From Paenibacillus chondroitinus NBRC 15376 (GTDB lineage Bacteria; Bacillota; Bacilli; Paenibacillales; NBRC-103111), in assembly GCF_004000765.1 (NCBI RefSeq), contig NZ_BILW01000001.1, positions 558,001-622,000 on the forward strand: a stretch of DNA of 64,000 nt, written 5' to 3'. The first letter of the stretch is position 1. Each line of letters starts with the position of its first letter. Shown here one piece after another: positions 55,762 through 63,748 of the stretch. The translations under genes and the position numbers were made by a program. The notes beneath the pieces are model-generated. The model had not been told where the DNA came from, made no database searches, and was given only the letters and a program-made list of their open reading frames with translations.

Positions 55762-57111
55762 GTGAAGATATTGCAATCCAGCAAAAGGAAAAGATTGTTC
55801 GGACTCCTGCTCGTCTTCTTCGTTTGTATGGTAAGTTTGTCTCCGCCTTTTCAAAGTTTTGCCTCTTTCCCCCAAGAACTCCGCTTGTTTAGTGGTCAAG
55901 GGAAGCAGCTACAATTAACGATGCCCGTTAGCGCTCAAGTGACGGTCAAAGACACGGACATTGTGAAAGTAAATGGCAATGCTGAGCACTCATTTCAAGT
56001 TAATCTGAACGAACCCATTTCATTACAGTCCGATCGCTCTGGGCAAACCGAAATGAAGCTCAAGCTGTTCGGCGCAATACCGATTAAAACGGTGAAAGTG
56101 AATGTCGTACCTGATTTGAAAGTCATTCCAGGTGGCCAAACCATCGGAGTGAAGATTAAGTCTGCCGGTATTCTGGTGGTAGGTCATCACTTGGTCACTG
56201 TTGCCCCAGACCAAAAAGTTTCACCTGGAGAAGAAGCGAAAATTCAAGTCGGTGATTTGATTACCAAAATCAATGGCAAGGATTCGAAGGATGTCAGTAA
56301 GGTTGCGGACCTGGTTGCCAAATCCGGAGAGAGCAAAACGCCTCTGGATCTCAAAATCCTGCGCAACAATGAAGAGATCTCGGTTAAGCTTCAACCCGTT
56401 TATGATGTTGTAGACAAGTCTTATCGTTTGGGATTATATATCCGCGACTCAGCTGCAGGTGTTGGCACGCTGACCTTCTATGCGCCTGATCAGGGTGTGT
56501 ATGGAGCTCTGGGACATGTCATCACGGATATGGATACCCAGACGCCAATTATTGTAGGTGACGGGGATATCGTGTATTCTAATGTGACCTCAATCTCCAA
56601 AAGCCACAATGGCGATCCCGGAGAAAAACATGCTACGCTTTACAAAGATAGCAAAGTGATTGGCAATATCGAACGTAACACAGCTTTCGGTATCTTCGGC
56701 AAAATGTATGCGGCGCCTGATCACAGCTTGGATAAAGAAGCTATTCCTGTTGCTTTCGCTGAGGAAGTGAAGGAAGGTCCGGCACAGATTTATACCGTCG
56801 TCGAAGGCCAGAAGGTTGAGAAATTCGATATTCAGGTTGTTCACGTCTCTAAACAGGACACGCCAGGAACAAAAGGCATGGTCATCAAAATCACAGATCC
56901 TCGTTTGTTAGATAAAACTGGCGGTATTGTGCAAGGGATGAGCGGCAGCCCCATCATTCAAAATGGGAAACTCATCGGTGCCGTCACGCATGTGTTTGTT
57001 AATGATCCTACAAGCGGCTATGGCTGCTTTATCGAGTGGATGCTGCAAGACTCAGGGATCATTCTTAGACCATCAAATGGAGCGACTTTCAAAGAATCAA
57101 AGGCGAGCTAA
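55762..57111 (+). CDS. spoIVB: SpoIVB serine peptidase, sigma-K checkpoint
   Basis: The 449-aa protein starts with GTG after GGGAG. It has an N-terminal membrane anchor (~12-32), a PDZ domain (~130-215: GEEAKIQVGDLITKINGK) and an S55 peptidase domain with catalytic His in YGALGHVITD and Ser in GMSGSPIIQNGKLIGAVTHV. Made in the forespore, it crosses the inner membrane and cleaves SpoIVFA so that pro-sigma-K can be processed. A terminator overlaps its stop. Confidence 0.97.
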   Translation: MKILQSSKRKRLFGLLLVFFVCMVSLSPPFQSFASFPQELRLFSGQGKQLQLTMPVSAQVTVKDTDIVKVNGNAEHSFQVNLNEPISLQSDRSGQTEMKLKLFGAIPIKTVKVNVVPDLKVIPGGQTIGVKIKSAGILVVGHHLVTVAPDQKVSPGEEAKIQVGDLITKINGKDSKDVSKVADLVAKSGESKTPLDLKILRNNEEISVKLQPVYDVVDKSYRLGLYIRDSAAGVGTLTFYAPDQGVYGALGHVITDMDTQTPIIVGDGDIVYSNVTSISKSHNGDPGEKHATLYKDSKVIGNIERNTAFGIFGKMYAAPDHSLDKEAIPVAFAEEVKEGPAQIYTVVEGQKVEKFDIQVVHVSKQDTPGTKGMVIKITDPRLLDKTGGIVQGMSGSPIIQNGKLIGAVTHVFVNDPTSGYGCFIEWMLQDSGIILRPSNGATFKESKAS

Positions 57112-57136
57112 AGCCTTTGGTTCTTTGTTTTATTTT
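57091..57136 (+). terminator. Terminator of spoIVB, overlapping its stop
   Basis: AAAGAATCAAAGGC and GCCTTTGGTTCTTT form a 14-bp stem with one wobble, then GTTTTATTTT. The first arm is in the last codons of spoIVB. Confidence 0.85.
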
Positions 57137-57174
57137 AACCGGATTCTACAAAGGAATATCCGTTTTACTGTAAA

Positions 57175-57288
57175 TTTGTCGAAAAATGTAGTATGCAGAA
57201 GATAAATATATTATTATATAAGAAAGTGAAATAAAAGAAAAGAAAAATAATATTCGACAGAAGGAATTTAAGTTGGGGTGTCGAATAC
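57175..57288 (+). promoter_or_regulatory. spo0A promoter: sigma-H element and three 0A boxes
   Basis: A sigma-H promoter is seen: GAAGGAATT (57260-57268), 11 bp, GTCGAATAC (57280-57288, 8 of 9). 0A boxes: TTTGTCGAAA (57175-57184), exact consensus; TTCGACA (57253-57259, reverse), touching the -35; TGTCGAA (57279-57285), overlapping the -10. This fits autoregulation by Spo0A-P, with repression at the -10 and activation or repression from upstream. Confidence 0.82.
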
Positions 57289-57343
57289 CTTTTGTAAGAG
57301 AGAAATAACCAAACCTGCCCAGTAGCTAAAGGAGGATTTTACG

Positions 57344-58147
57344 TTGCAAAAAATTCAAGTTTTACTAGCCGACGATAACCGTGAGTTTACCCATTTATTA
57401 TCCGAGTTCATTGGTGAGCAAGAGGATATGGAAATTGTAGGGGTTGCGTACAACGGTAATGAAGTTCTTCGATTTCTCGAACAACAACGCGAATTACCAG
57501 ACGTACTCATTTTAGATATTATTATGCCTCATCTGGACGGTTTGGGCGTACTCGAAAAAATGAGGGAAATGAACCTCCCTACACAACCCAAGATCATCAT
57601 GTTGACTGCGTTCGGTCAGGAAAACATTACGCAAAAGGCTGTACAGCTCGGAGCCTCTTATTACATACTAAAGCCTTTTGACATGGAAACGTTGACGAAT
57701 CGAATCCGCCAGCTGGTCGGCAATACGCAAACCAATGCGACAACCTCCACGGCTTCAACACCTCGCGCGAATGTCGTACATATGCCTAAAGGAAAAAATT
57801 TGGACGCAAATATCACAAGCATCATACATGAAATCGGCGTTCCTGCACATATTAAAGGATATCAATATCTTCGCGAAGCAATTACGATGGTGTATAATAA
57901 CATCGAGATTCTAGGCGCGATCACCAAAACGCTCTACCCAGCTATCGCTGAAAAGTACAAAACGACGCCTAGCTGCGTCGAGCGCGCGATTCGTCATGCG
58001 ATTGAAGTCGCTTGGACGCGCGGCAACATCGACAGCATTTCCTTTATTTTTGGCTACACGATTAATATCTCGAAATCGAAGCCGACGAATAGCGAATTTA
58101 TCGCCATGGTGGCAGATAAGCTCAGAATTGAGCATAAGGTCTCTTGA
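57344..58147 (+). CDS. spo0A: Sporulation master regulator Spo0A
   Basis: The 267-aa protein starts with TTG behind AAGGAGG. The receiver has Asp10, Asp11 and phospho-acceptor Asp58 (VLILDIIMP), Thr/Lys in IIMLTAFGQ and LKPFD. The C-terminal DNA-binding domain (~155-267) has the recognition helix in [21 protein letters not shown] and [21 protein letters not shown]. It governs entry to sporulation. The 230-bp leader carries its own promoter and 0A boxes. A terminator follows. Confidence 0.98.
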   Translation: MQKIQVLLADDNREFTHLLSEFIGEQEDMEIVGVAYNGNEVLRFLEQQRELPDVLILDIIMPHLDGLGVLEKMREMNLPTQPKIIMLTAFGQENITQKAVQLGASYYILKPFDMETLTNRIRQLVGNTQTNATTSTASTPRANVVHMPKGKNLDANITSIIHEIGVPAHIKGYQYLREAITMVYNNIEILGAITKTLYPAIAEKYKTTPSCVERAIRHAIEVAWTRGNIDSISFIFGYTINISKSKPTNSEFIAMVADKLRIEHKVS

Positions 58148-58177
58148 GACAGTTAGAATCTTTATAACCGTATATGG

Positions 58178-58215
58178 ACCCAATGAACCAATTTGGTTTA
58201 TTGGGTTTTATTGTT
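58178..58215 (+). terminator. Terminator of spo0A
   Basis: ACCCAATGAACC and GGTTTATTGGGT form a 12-bp stem (one wobble) followed by TTTATTGTTTT. Confidence 0.85.
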
Positions 58216-58256
58216 TTATTGTTTCTTATAACGAGATGAAGCGGAGGATTTTATCA

Positions 58257-58484
58257 ATGAAATATGAACTCGGCAGGTGTCTGCTAAGGGAGCGTTTGCA
58301 AGAAAAGGGGATGTCGTTGGAGGAATTAGCGCAAGATTTGCATTATAAGCCGGAGAAACTTTCTGATTTCATGGAAAATAAACGAATTATGCCGCTCAAG
58401 TCGGCCATTTCGATTGCCGTTACTTTGGGTTGCGAAGTAAATGATTTATATGAATTAATCACAAGCGAGTCCGCCGTGAACTAA
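58257..58484 (+). CDS. Small XRE-type helix-turn-helix protein
   Basis: ATG 58257 (GGAGG nine bases upstream) gives 75 aa. Residues ~6-65 form a Cro/CI-like helix-turn-helix: GRCLLRERLQEKGMSLEELA, then YKPEKLSDFMENKRIMPLKSAISIAVTLGC, then VNDLYELI. No other domain is present. It lies right after spo0A behind a terminator, so it probably depends on read-through or its own promoter. Target unknown. Confidence 0.82.
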   Translation: MKYELGRCLLRERLQEKGMSLEELAQDLHYKPEKLSDFMENKRIMPLKSAISIAVTLGCEVNDLYELITSESAVN

Positions 58485-58515
58485 TAAAAAAGACAATCTG
58501 CAGATGGAAGGTCAG

Positions 58516-58546
58516 AAAGACTACCTATCAAGTAGGTAGCCTTTCC
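58516..58546. terminator. Hairpin between the XRE gene and the YjcZ-like gene
   Basis: GAAAG-A-CTACCTA and TAGGTAG-C-CTTTC form a 12-bp stem with one mismatch. There is no long T run on either side. It may end either convergent gene. Confidence 0.6.
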
Positions 58547-58556
58547 GTAAGTCTAA

Positions 58557-58649
58557 TTACCAAACGAATGCGCTAGTGATGATTACCAGTAAAATGAAAA
58601 GTACCAAGATTGCTGCTGCAGAATTATACCCACCAGTTCCACAACTCAT
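58557..58649 (-). CDS. YjcZ family micro-protein (30 aa)
   Basis: This 30-codon gene on the minus strand encodes MSCGTGGYNSAAAIL followed by VLFILLVIITSAFVW. A short Gly/Tyr/Cys head and one hydrophobic helix ending in FVW are the hallmarks of the YjcZ sporulation family. GGAGGT lies eight bases before the ATG, and a sigma-K-like promoter 40 bases upstream. It is antisense to the 5' extension of the open frame of the MBL-fold gene, so that extension is not coding. Membrane-associated in the mother cell or coat (inference). Confidence 0.85.
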   Translation of the reverse strand: MSCGTGGYNSAAAILVLFILLVIITSAFVW

Positions 58650-58690
58650 CCGAATCAACCTCCAACTGAGATTTGGTTTGTGTTTCGAGA

Positions 58691-58718
58691 TAGCTTATGA
58701 CTACTTTCAAATGAATGT
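58691..58718 (-). promoter_or_regulatory. Sigma-K-type promoter of the YjcZ-like gene
   Basis: On the minus strand, AC (58718-58717), 17 bases, then CATAAGCTA (58699-58691) match the AC-N16/17-CATANNNTA pattern of sigma-K. Confidence 0.62.
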
Positions 58719-58851
58719 TTGGGCGAGAGGACTGATTGTGCTTTTGTCCCGAATTGCAAAAAAATTGGAACCAAACTTTGCAAATTTACGTTATACATCT
58801 AAGTCAAAACATACTAACCACCGTAAGGTAAAGCTTGGAGGCGCGAAGAAG

Positions 58852-59946
58852 TTGTTATTAACTTTAGTGATTGTTGTGGTTCTTATTGTTGCTATTGTGC
58901 TAGTTATGTATGGATACCCGGTTTTTGGACGACGGCCTTCCAATGAAAAAGCGTTGAAATTATCACGTTCTCCCCAATTTGTTCAAGGGAAATTTCAAAA
59001 TCCTGCTCCTGCTATGATGGAGGTGAACTTAAAAACGACATTGGGTATTTTGCGTGATTTTACCAAAAGCGCCCCTAATCGTCGACCGTCCACTCCCTTG
59101 GTTATGGATGCACCGCTTCTCCAAAAGGATACTGAAACGAAAGTAACATGGTTTGGCCATTCCGCGTCACTGCTCACAATCGATGGAAAGGCTCTTTTGC
59201 TCGATCCTATGTTTGGCCGGGCTCCGTCCCCTTTTCCTTGGTTTGGGAAGGGAAGATATAGCGGCGGGTTGCCTTTTGAAGTTGCGGAACTGCCTGTCAT
59301 TGACGCCATCGTGTTATCTCATGATCACTATGACCACCTGGATTACGGCACTATTCTGAAAATCAAGCATAAAGTAAATAAATTTTTGGTCCCGCTAGGG
59401 GTCGGAGGCCATTTGGAACGCTGGGGTGTGCCACCTGAAAAAATCGCGGAATACGATTGGTGGGATGAGTTCACCTACGATGGGCTGACATTTGCTTGTA
59501 CGCCAGCGACTCATTTTTCAGGAAGAAGCATGACCGACCGCGGGGCTACGCTCTGGTGTTCCTGGGTAATCAAAGGCGAGCAATCGAATGTGTTTTTCAG
59601 CGGAGACAGCGGGTACTCCCCTCATTTTGAGGCGATTGGCCGGAAGTATGGCCCTTTCGATGTTACGTTAATGGAATGCGGCCAATATGATAAACGCTGG
59701 GCTGATATTCATATGCTGCCTGAAGAGACTGTACAAGCTCATCAGGATGTGAAAGGAAAGCTGCTCATTCCCATTCACTGGGGAGCTTTCACTTTAGCGC
59801 TGCATGATTGGTTCGATCCGGTGGAGCGGGCAGTGAAGGCGGCACATGGAAATCACGTCCGAATCGCAACGCCGAAAATCGGCCAAACCGTGCGTATTCA
59901 TGCAGATGAAGTACCGAACACTGCTTGGTGGAGGATGCGGGGGTAG
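58852..59946 (+). CDS. Membrane-anchored MBL-fold metallohydrolase
   Basis: The start chosen is TTG 58852, ten bases after GGAGG, giving 364 aa; an upstream extension to 58576 runs antisense through the YjcZ-like gene. One transmembrane helix (~2-20) is followed by a COG2220-type (UlaG/NAPE-PLD-like) metallo-beta-lactamase domain: VTWFGHSASLLTIDGKALLLDP, SHDHYDHLD (metal site), TPATHFSGR, FFSGDSGYSPHF and LIPIHWGAF. NAPE-PLD relatives cleave phospholipids, and a membrane anchor fits such a substrate, but none is proven. Confidence 0.85.
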   Translation: MLLTLVIVVVLIVAIVLVMYGYPVFGRRPSNEKALKLSRSPQFVQGKFQNPAPAMMEVNLKTTLGILRDFTKSAPNRRPSTPLVMDAPLLQKDTETKVTWFGHSASLLTIDGKALLLDPMFGRAPSPFPWFGKGRYSGGLPFEVAELPVIDAIVLSHDHYDHLDYGTILKIKHKVNKFLVPLGVGGHLERWGVPPEKIAEYDWWDEFTYDGLTFACTPATHFSGRSMTDRGATLWCSWVIKGEQSNVFFSGDSGYSPHFEAIGRKYGPFDVTLMECGQYDKRWADIHMLPEETVQAHQDVKGKLLIPIHWGAFTLALHDWFDPVERAVKAAHGNHVRIATPKIGQTVRIHADEVPNTAWWRMRG

Positions 59947-60035
59947 TCGCCAGGTTGGTAAGAAACTGGATACTGGGTCTTCAGCATGGTATGATGGGTA
60001 GATCTAGACAAGTAATCAGGAGAGAAGAATAATTT

Positions 60036-60461
60036 ATGGTTGAGCAAAAAAGTGAAAGAAAATTTCATTTCCTGGGCGTGCTGTTAGGCGTAGCGGTTGA
60101 TAATGTGGGGACTTTGGTATCAACCGTTTTATTTGGCAGCCTATACTTTGGAAGTAACCCGGTGAACGAGCAGGATATTAGCACTTTTTATTCAAATGTC
60201 ATGCTTTTGCTGTTGTTTTTAGTCATTGGCCTTTTCTGGTCGTTTCTTGGCGGGTATGTCGCTGCCAGGGTAGCGAAACGTGCGGAATATTTTAATGCGG
60301 CATGTATCGGTGTCATTGGGGCGGCGATCGGGTTCGATTCGATGCTGAGCAATAACGGTATCCCATTATGGTATGAGCTGATTGGCTTCTTCGCGATCGT
60401 GCCGGTCTCGCTGTTAGGCGGCTATCTGGCATTGAAGAGGAAAAAGGCGCCATTGAAATGA
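60036..60461 (+). CDS. Four-helix membrane protein, unknown function
   Basis: The protein is 141 aa with helices at about 13-37, 52-80, 85-105 (partly) and 112-132. A basic start (EQKSERKFHF) and end (KRKKAPLK) suggest both termini face the cytoplasm. The glycine-rich GLFWSFLGGYVAARVAKRAEY is notable. The ribosome site CAGGAGAG lies ahead of the ATG. It has its own terminator. I do not recognise a family. Confidence 0.75.
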   Translation: MVEQKSERKFHFLGVLLGVAVDNVGTLVSTVLFGSLYFGSNPVNEQDISTFYSNVMLLLLFLVIGLFWSFLGGYVAARVAKRAEYFNAACIGVIGAAIGFDSMLSNNGIPLWYELIGFFAIVPVSLLGGYLALKRKKAPLK

Positions 60462-60477
60462 ATATGGTTTTCAAAAG

Positions 60478-60518
60478 AGACTTGGGTAGGGTTCGTTTAC
60501 CGAGTCTTTTTTTTTTGG
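60478..60518 (+). terminator. Terminator of the four-helix protein gene
   Basis: AGACTTGGGTA and TTACCGAGTCT pair around a short loop and are followed by nine T. Confidence 0.85.
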
Positions 60519-60583
60519 ATTTTAGATCAAGAAATAAGTTATACTAGGAAACATGAATTTATTAGTTTGAGAGGAATCCAACC

Positions 60584-60814
60584 ATGCCTAAATATGCAAA
60601 TGCAAGTGCGGAAGCAACTGAATTTTTGCGCAAAAAAACAGGAAGCAGCCAGCTCGAATGCTACACGTATATTGACCCGGATCAGGCGGAAGACAGTTTT
60701 TTCATCGTTAAAACGAGCAACAAAGTCACTCATGTGTCTTTCTCGGAAATAACCTATGAAGCGAGCAGCTATCAAAGTTTACTAGAGGGGCTTTATCGGG
60801 CTATCTATGAATAA
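60584..60814 (+). CDS. Small cytosolic protein coupled to cobB
   Basis: The 76-aa protein starts MPKYANASAEATEFLRKKTG and is acidic and soluble, with no cysteine cluster. GAGAGGAAT precedes the ATG. Its last codons overlap the cobB start by eight bases, so it is translationally coupled to it. I do not recognise a family. The coupling suggests a shared function or at least shared expression. Confidence 0.7.
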   Translation: MPKYANASAEATEFLRKKTGSSQLECYTYIDPDQAEDSFFIVKTSNKVTHVSFSEITYEASSYQSLLEGLYRAIYE

Positions 60815-62216
60815 AGGCGTGACACGTAGAATGGTTATTGCGGGAACGGGCAGCGGTGTAGGCAAAACTACGCTAGCAATCGGAATCATGGCCGCTCTAC
60901 AAAAACGCGGGCTGGCGGTTCAAGGTTTTAAATGCGGTCCCGACTATATTGATCCGACCTATCATAAAGCCGTGACAGGCAGGCCTTCCCGCAATTTGGA
61001 TTCATGGATGGTAGGCCGTGAAGGGGTAAAGGAATTGTTTGTTCGCGGCAGCAAAGGCTCCGATATTTCAATTATCGAAGGCGTCATGGGGATGTTTGAT
61101 GGAAAAGATCCGGCAACCGATGAGGGAAGTACGGCTGACATTGGACGAATTCTCGGTGCTCCTGTCGTTCTCATTGTGAATATTGCGAGCATGGCCAGAA
61201 GCGCAGCGGCTATTGTCAAGGGCTTTCAGCAATTTGGGCAAGGTGACAACATCATTGGAGTCCTTGCCAATCGTGCGGGTAGTGAAAGCCATTATAAGAT
61301 GGTGAAGCAAGCAATCGAGCAGGAATGCGGCATTCCTGTTCTTGGCTGGATGCCGCGTGATGTGAGCATTGAGCTGCCGGAGAGGCATCTGGGGCTTGTC
61401 CCATCGATCGAAAGAGGTGAAATGCAGCCCTTCTTGGATCATTTAGCCGATCAGGTATCCGCTTATGTAAACTTGGACCAACTGTTTGAAGTGGCAGCGG
61501 CAAAACCGGTTGAATGTCAGCCGCGGCTTTTTTCTGGTGCAAATCCAGGTGCGCGGAAGCGTGTGAGAATTGCGGTAGCCAAAGATGCTGCATTTCACTT
61601 TTATTACCCGGAGAACCTTGAACTGTTGGAGGAAGGAGGCGCGCAATGCGTGTTCTTCTCACCACTTGCAGGGGAGGAGGTTCCGTTCGATGCGGATGGC
61701 TTATATCTCGGAGGCGGGTTTCCAGAAGAATTTGCTGACCGTCTGGGGGCCGATGAGCGGGTAAAAGCGTCTTTCCGCAATTGCATTGCGGGAGGTCTTC
61801 CAACGTTGGCGGAATGCGGCGGCTACATGTATTTAACGGAGCAAATTGTAGATACGACAGGAAATGCTTATAATATGGTAGGAATTGTTCCTGGGAAGGT
61901 GACCATGCAAAAGAAGTTAGCGGCATTAGGCTACCGTGAAATTACGGGTACGAATGAAGCCAACTTCTTACTCTCACCCGGGGCAAAAGCACGTGGACAT
62001 GAGTTTCACTATTCCACTTTTGAACCAGCGGAGGGAGCGGTTATACCGGCTGCGTTTCAATCGAGTGGACGTATGGGGATTCGAACAGATGGATATGCGA
62101 GCGGGAGTCTTGTGGCCGGCTACACGCATTTACATTTCGCTTCGAATCCGGGGATTGTAGAAAAATGGATCCGCGCCTGCGAGCAATATAAAAGCGAGAA
62201 AAAGCAAAATGGTTGA
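60807..62216 (+). CDS. cobB: Cobyrinate a,c-diamide synthase (orphan)
   Basis: The protein is 469 aa. An N-terminal dethiobiotin-synthetase-like ATPase domain has Walker A GTGSGVGKTTLAIGIM and FKCGPDYIDPTYH. The C-terminal class I glutamine amidotransferase domain has YLGGGFPEEFA, nucleophile Cys in LAECGGYMYL and the His in GHEFHYSTFE. It amidates the a and c side chains of cobyrinate. No other cobalamin gene is in the window, so either the pathway is scattered or the enzyme works on another tetrapyrrole. Confidence 0.92.
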   Translation: MNKGVTRRMVIAGTGSGVGKTTLAIGIMAALQKRGLAVQGFKCGPDYIDPTYHKAVTGRPSRNLDSWMVGREGVKELFVRGSKGSDISIIEGVMGMFDGKDPATDEGSTADIGRILGAPVVLIVNIASMARSAAAIVKGFQQFGQGDNIIGVLANRAGSESHYKMVKQAIEQECGIPVLGWMPRDVSIELPERHLGLVPSIERGEMQPFLDHLADQVSAYVNLDQLFEVAAAKPVECQPRLFSGANPGARKRVRIAVAKDAAFHFYYPENLELLEEGGAQCVFFSPLAGEEVPFDADGLYLGGGFPEEFADRLGADERVKASFRNCIAGGLPTLAECGGYMYLTEQIVDTTGNAYNMVGIVPGKVTMQKKLAALGYREITGTNEANFLLSPGAKARGHEFHYSTFEPAEGAVIPAAFQSSGRMGIRTDGYASGSLVAGYTHLHFASNPGIVEKWIRACEQYKSEKKQNG

Positions 62217-62244
62217 TCAGGATATCCTCCTGACCAACCATTTT
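62206..62244. terminator. Bidirectional terminator after cobB
   Basis: AAAATGGTTGATCAGGA and TCCTGACCAACCATTTT pair over 16 bases with one bulge. It serves the convergent small gene too. Confidence 0.9.
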
Positions 62245-62257
62245 CTAGATGCAGCAA

Positions 62258-62524
62258 TTATTTTATGAGAGTTAAAGCTTGATCTGCGATGGATTCTTTG
62301 TATCGGTCTAGGCAGTTGCAAAGGTAATCTTTGCGGCAGATCGGGCAAGGTTCTTTCATCAATCTATTCAGGTCGGTCACTCTGCCGATTCCGGTTTCGG
62401 AATCTCTTTCAAAGAATAAACGGCATTTGTTCCGGTCTTTCAATGAAACGACCACTTCGAAAAGACCATTTTTTTTATTATCACTAACGATTGTTGCGTC
62501 TACTACTTGCGGATCATAAGCCAT
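62258..62524 (-). CDS. Small Cys-rich (zinc-binding?) protein
   Basis: The 88-aa protein has an N-terminal beta-rich half (VVDATIVSDNKKNGLFEVVV) and a Cys cluster CPICRKDYLCNCLDRY (~59-74) that could bind a metal. AGGAGG lies just ahead of the ATG. It is a stand-alone gene between two terminators or intergenic gaps. I recognise no named family; metal binding is inferred from cysteine spacing. Confidence 0.75.
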   Translation of the reverse strand: MAYDPQVVDATIVSDNKKNGLFEVVVSLKDRNKCRLFFERDSETGIGRVTDLNRLMKEPCPICRKDYLCNCLDRYKESIADQALTLIK

Positions 62525-62626
62525 TAGTAATTCCTCCTACTAGCATGCCCTTATCTTTATTAGCTTGGGCGCGTTAGTATATTATATAAATAAAAAAGAT
62601 TTTATTCAATAGGAGGCCTTAAGCCG

Positions 62627-62866
62627 GTGATAATCGATTATTGTGAGCAGGAAATCGTGGAGGGCAAGATGCAGCTCCATATCGGACTGCAGTTCGAGGA
62701 TGAGCCTGATTCTTTATATGTAGCTGAGTTGGCGGTGGATGATGACGGAGTTGTCACGGAGTGGAAGCTGTTTTTTAACGGATTTGATTGCAAGTATACA
62801 TTTCGTCCGGACGAAAAAGAAGCATGCATCCGTTATGCAGCTGAACAGGGCATTACGATTACATGA
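62627..62866 (+). CDS. Small acidic protein, unknown function
   Basis: The 79-aa protein starts with GTG behind AGGAGG (ten bases). It is acidic, with alternating beta strands (MQLHIGLQFEDEPDSLYVAEL, then EWKLFFNGFDCKYTFRP) and a helical end. It has no membrane segment. Its last 34 bases overlap the convergent gene on the minus strand. Family unknown. Confidence 0.68.
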   Translation: MIIDYCEQEIVEGKMQLHIGLQFEDEPDSLYVAELAVDDDGVVTEWKLFFNGFDCKYTFRPDEKEACIRYAAEQGITIT

Positions 62867-63066
62867 AAAAAGGAATCGTCCCCATGGTGATGGTTCAAAT
62901 TCCTTGATTTGTGTTTATCCAGCTGTTTGGCTTGCAATTCTTTCAGCGTTGGCGTCTTTTTGGATACGGGATTCAAACCGTTCCAGTGTAAACGATGGAT
63001 GGCAGGATCAAGCTTACCTTCTCGTAAATGGCGCTGCCGCAGCTTTTGCGCTTGCGATTTGGACAT
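62833..63066 (-). CDS. Small basic protein (SFF-tailed), unknown function
   Basis: The 77-aa basic protein begins MSKSQAQKLRQRHLREGKLD and contains PVSKKTPTLKELQAKQLDKH. GAGGA lies seven bases before the ATG, strong support for a real gene. His- and Asp-rich HHHGDDSFF near the C-terminus is encoded within a possible hairpin. The last ~10 residues overlap the end of the convergent 79-aa gene. I believe it belongs to a conserved small spore-former family but cannot name it. Confidence 0.65.
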   Translation of the reverse strand: MSKSQAQKLRQRHLREGKLDPAIHRLHWNGLNPVSKKTPTLKELQAKQLDKHKSRNLNHHHGDDSFFHVIVMPCSAA

Positions 63067-63191
63067 GGGATCTTCCTCTTTTCGTTGTAGAATATTCGTA
63101 GTACTTCTTCATTCTAAATATTCATGGGAGCAGTAGCAATGGAAAGTTTTTTTAAAATAAAAATAGATGTGAATCGAAGAGGGTGAGTGAT

Positions 63192-63371
63192 TTGCGTATC
63201 AACATTCAATTGGCTGTGGCCGGCGATATGGTGAAGCAAGATGTGTTGGAAATCGCTGAACATAAGCTAGGGGAAATGACAGAGGAAGAAATAGAGAGCG
63301 CGATTGAAATCAAGATCAGGACTTGGGTCGACCGCATGATCCAGGTGGAATGGGAAGTTATCGAGGAATAA
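63192..63371 (+). CDS. Small acidic helical protein, unknown function
   Basis: The TTG at 63192 has a better spaced GAGGGTG than the GTG at 63183, giving 59 aa. The protein is acidic and mainly helical: MVKQDVLEIAEHKLGEMTEE, then IESAIEIKIRTWVDRMI. No domain is recognised. It stands alone on the plus strand between two minus-strand small genes. Confidence 0.6.
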   Translation: MRINIQLAVAGDMVKQDVLEIAEHKLGEMTEEEIESAIEIKIRTWVDRMIQVEWEVIEE

Positions 63372-63443
63372 TGGTGAAAAAATAGCTCCGAGTTTGGCAT
63401 TCTTTCCGCCTCTCGGAGCATTACTATGTGTGTCTATGTATGA

Positions 63444-63629
63444 TTAGTGAACGATATTGCCCACTCCTGTCTTTTGCAAGGCGTGTTCCCAGCTCGGGTA
63501 GTAATACAGGGCGTTTTTCATAAGATCAGGATGCAGCTTCTTCACATTTTTCTTGGATAGTGATTCGCCTGTGCTGTGAAGCTGCACAATATGGCCTAGC
63601 ACTTCCTCTGCGCTCATGTTTAGCTCCAT
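63444..63629 (-). CDS. Small helical protein, unknown function
   Basis: The start is the ATG at 63629 with AAGGAG nine bases upstream, giving 61 aa. It begins MELNMSAEEVLGHIVQLHST and has SLSKKNVKKLHPDLMKNALYYYPSWEHAL spread over two helices, a pattern resembling short homing-endonuclease-associated or DNA-binding repeats in Bacillus small proteins (inference). It is divergent from the SteA-like gene. Confidence 0.65.
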   Translation of the reverse strand: MELNMSAEEVLGHIVQLHSTGESLSKKNVKKLHPDLMKNALYYYPSWEHALQKTGVGNIVH

Positions 63630-63748
63630 GGATGATTCTCCTTTCCTGAAGAATATAACCTCAATGCTTGCCATTAACTGCGCATATTATACATAGAATT
63701 TCATGGCAGAGGGCAAAATAGACGTATCTATAGACGAAAGGAAAGTCG

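Noticed and set aside
58576-58851. N-terminal extension of the MBL-fold reading frame
   Set aside because: It runs antisense through the YjcZ-like gene and its promoter; TTG 58852 has GGAGG and gives the usual architecture of helix plus domain.
61252-61926. 224-codon frame opposite cobB
   Set aside because: No ribosome site; the plus strand has a complete, motif-bearing CobB.
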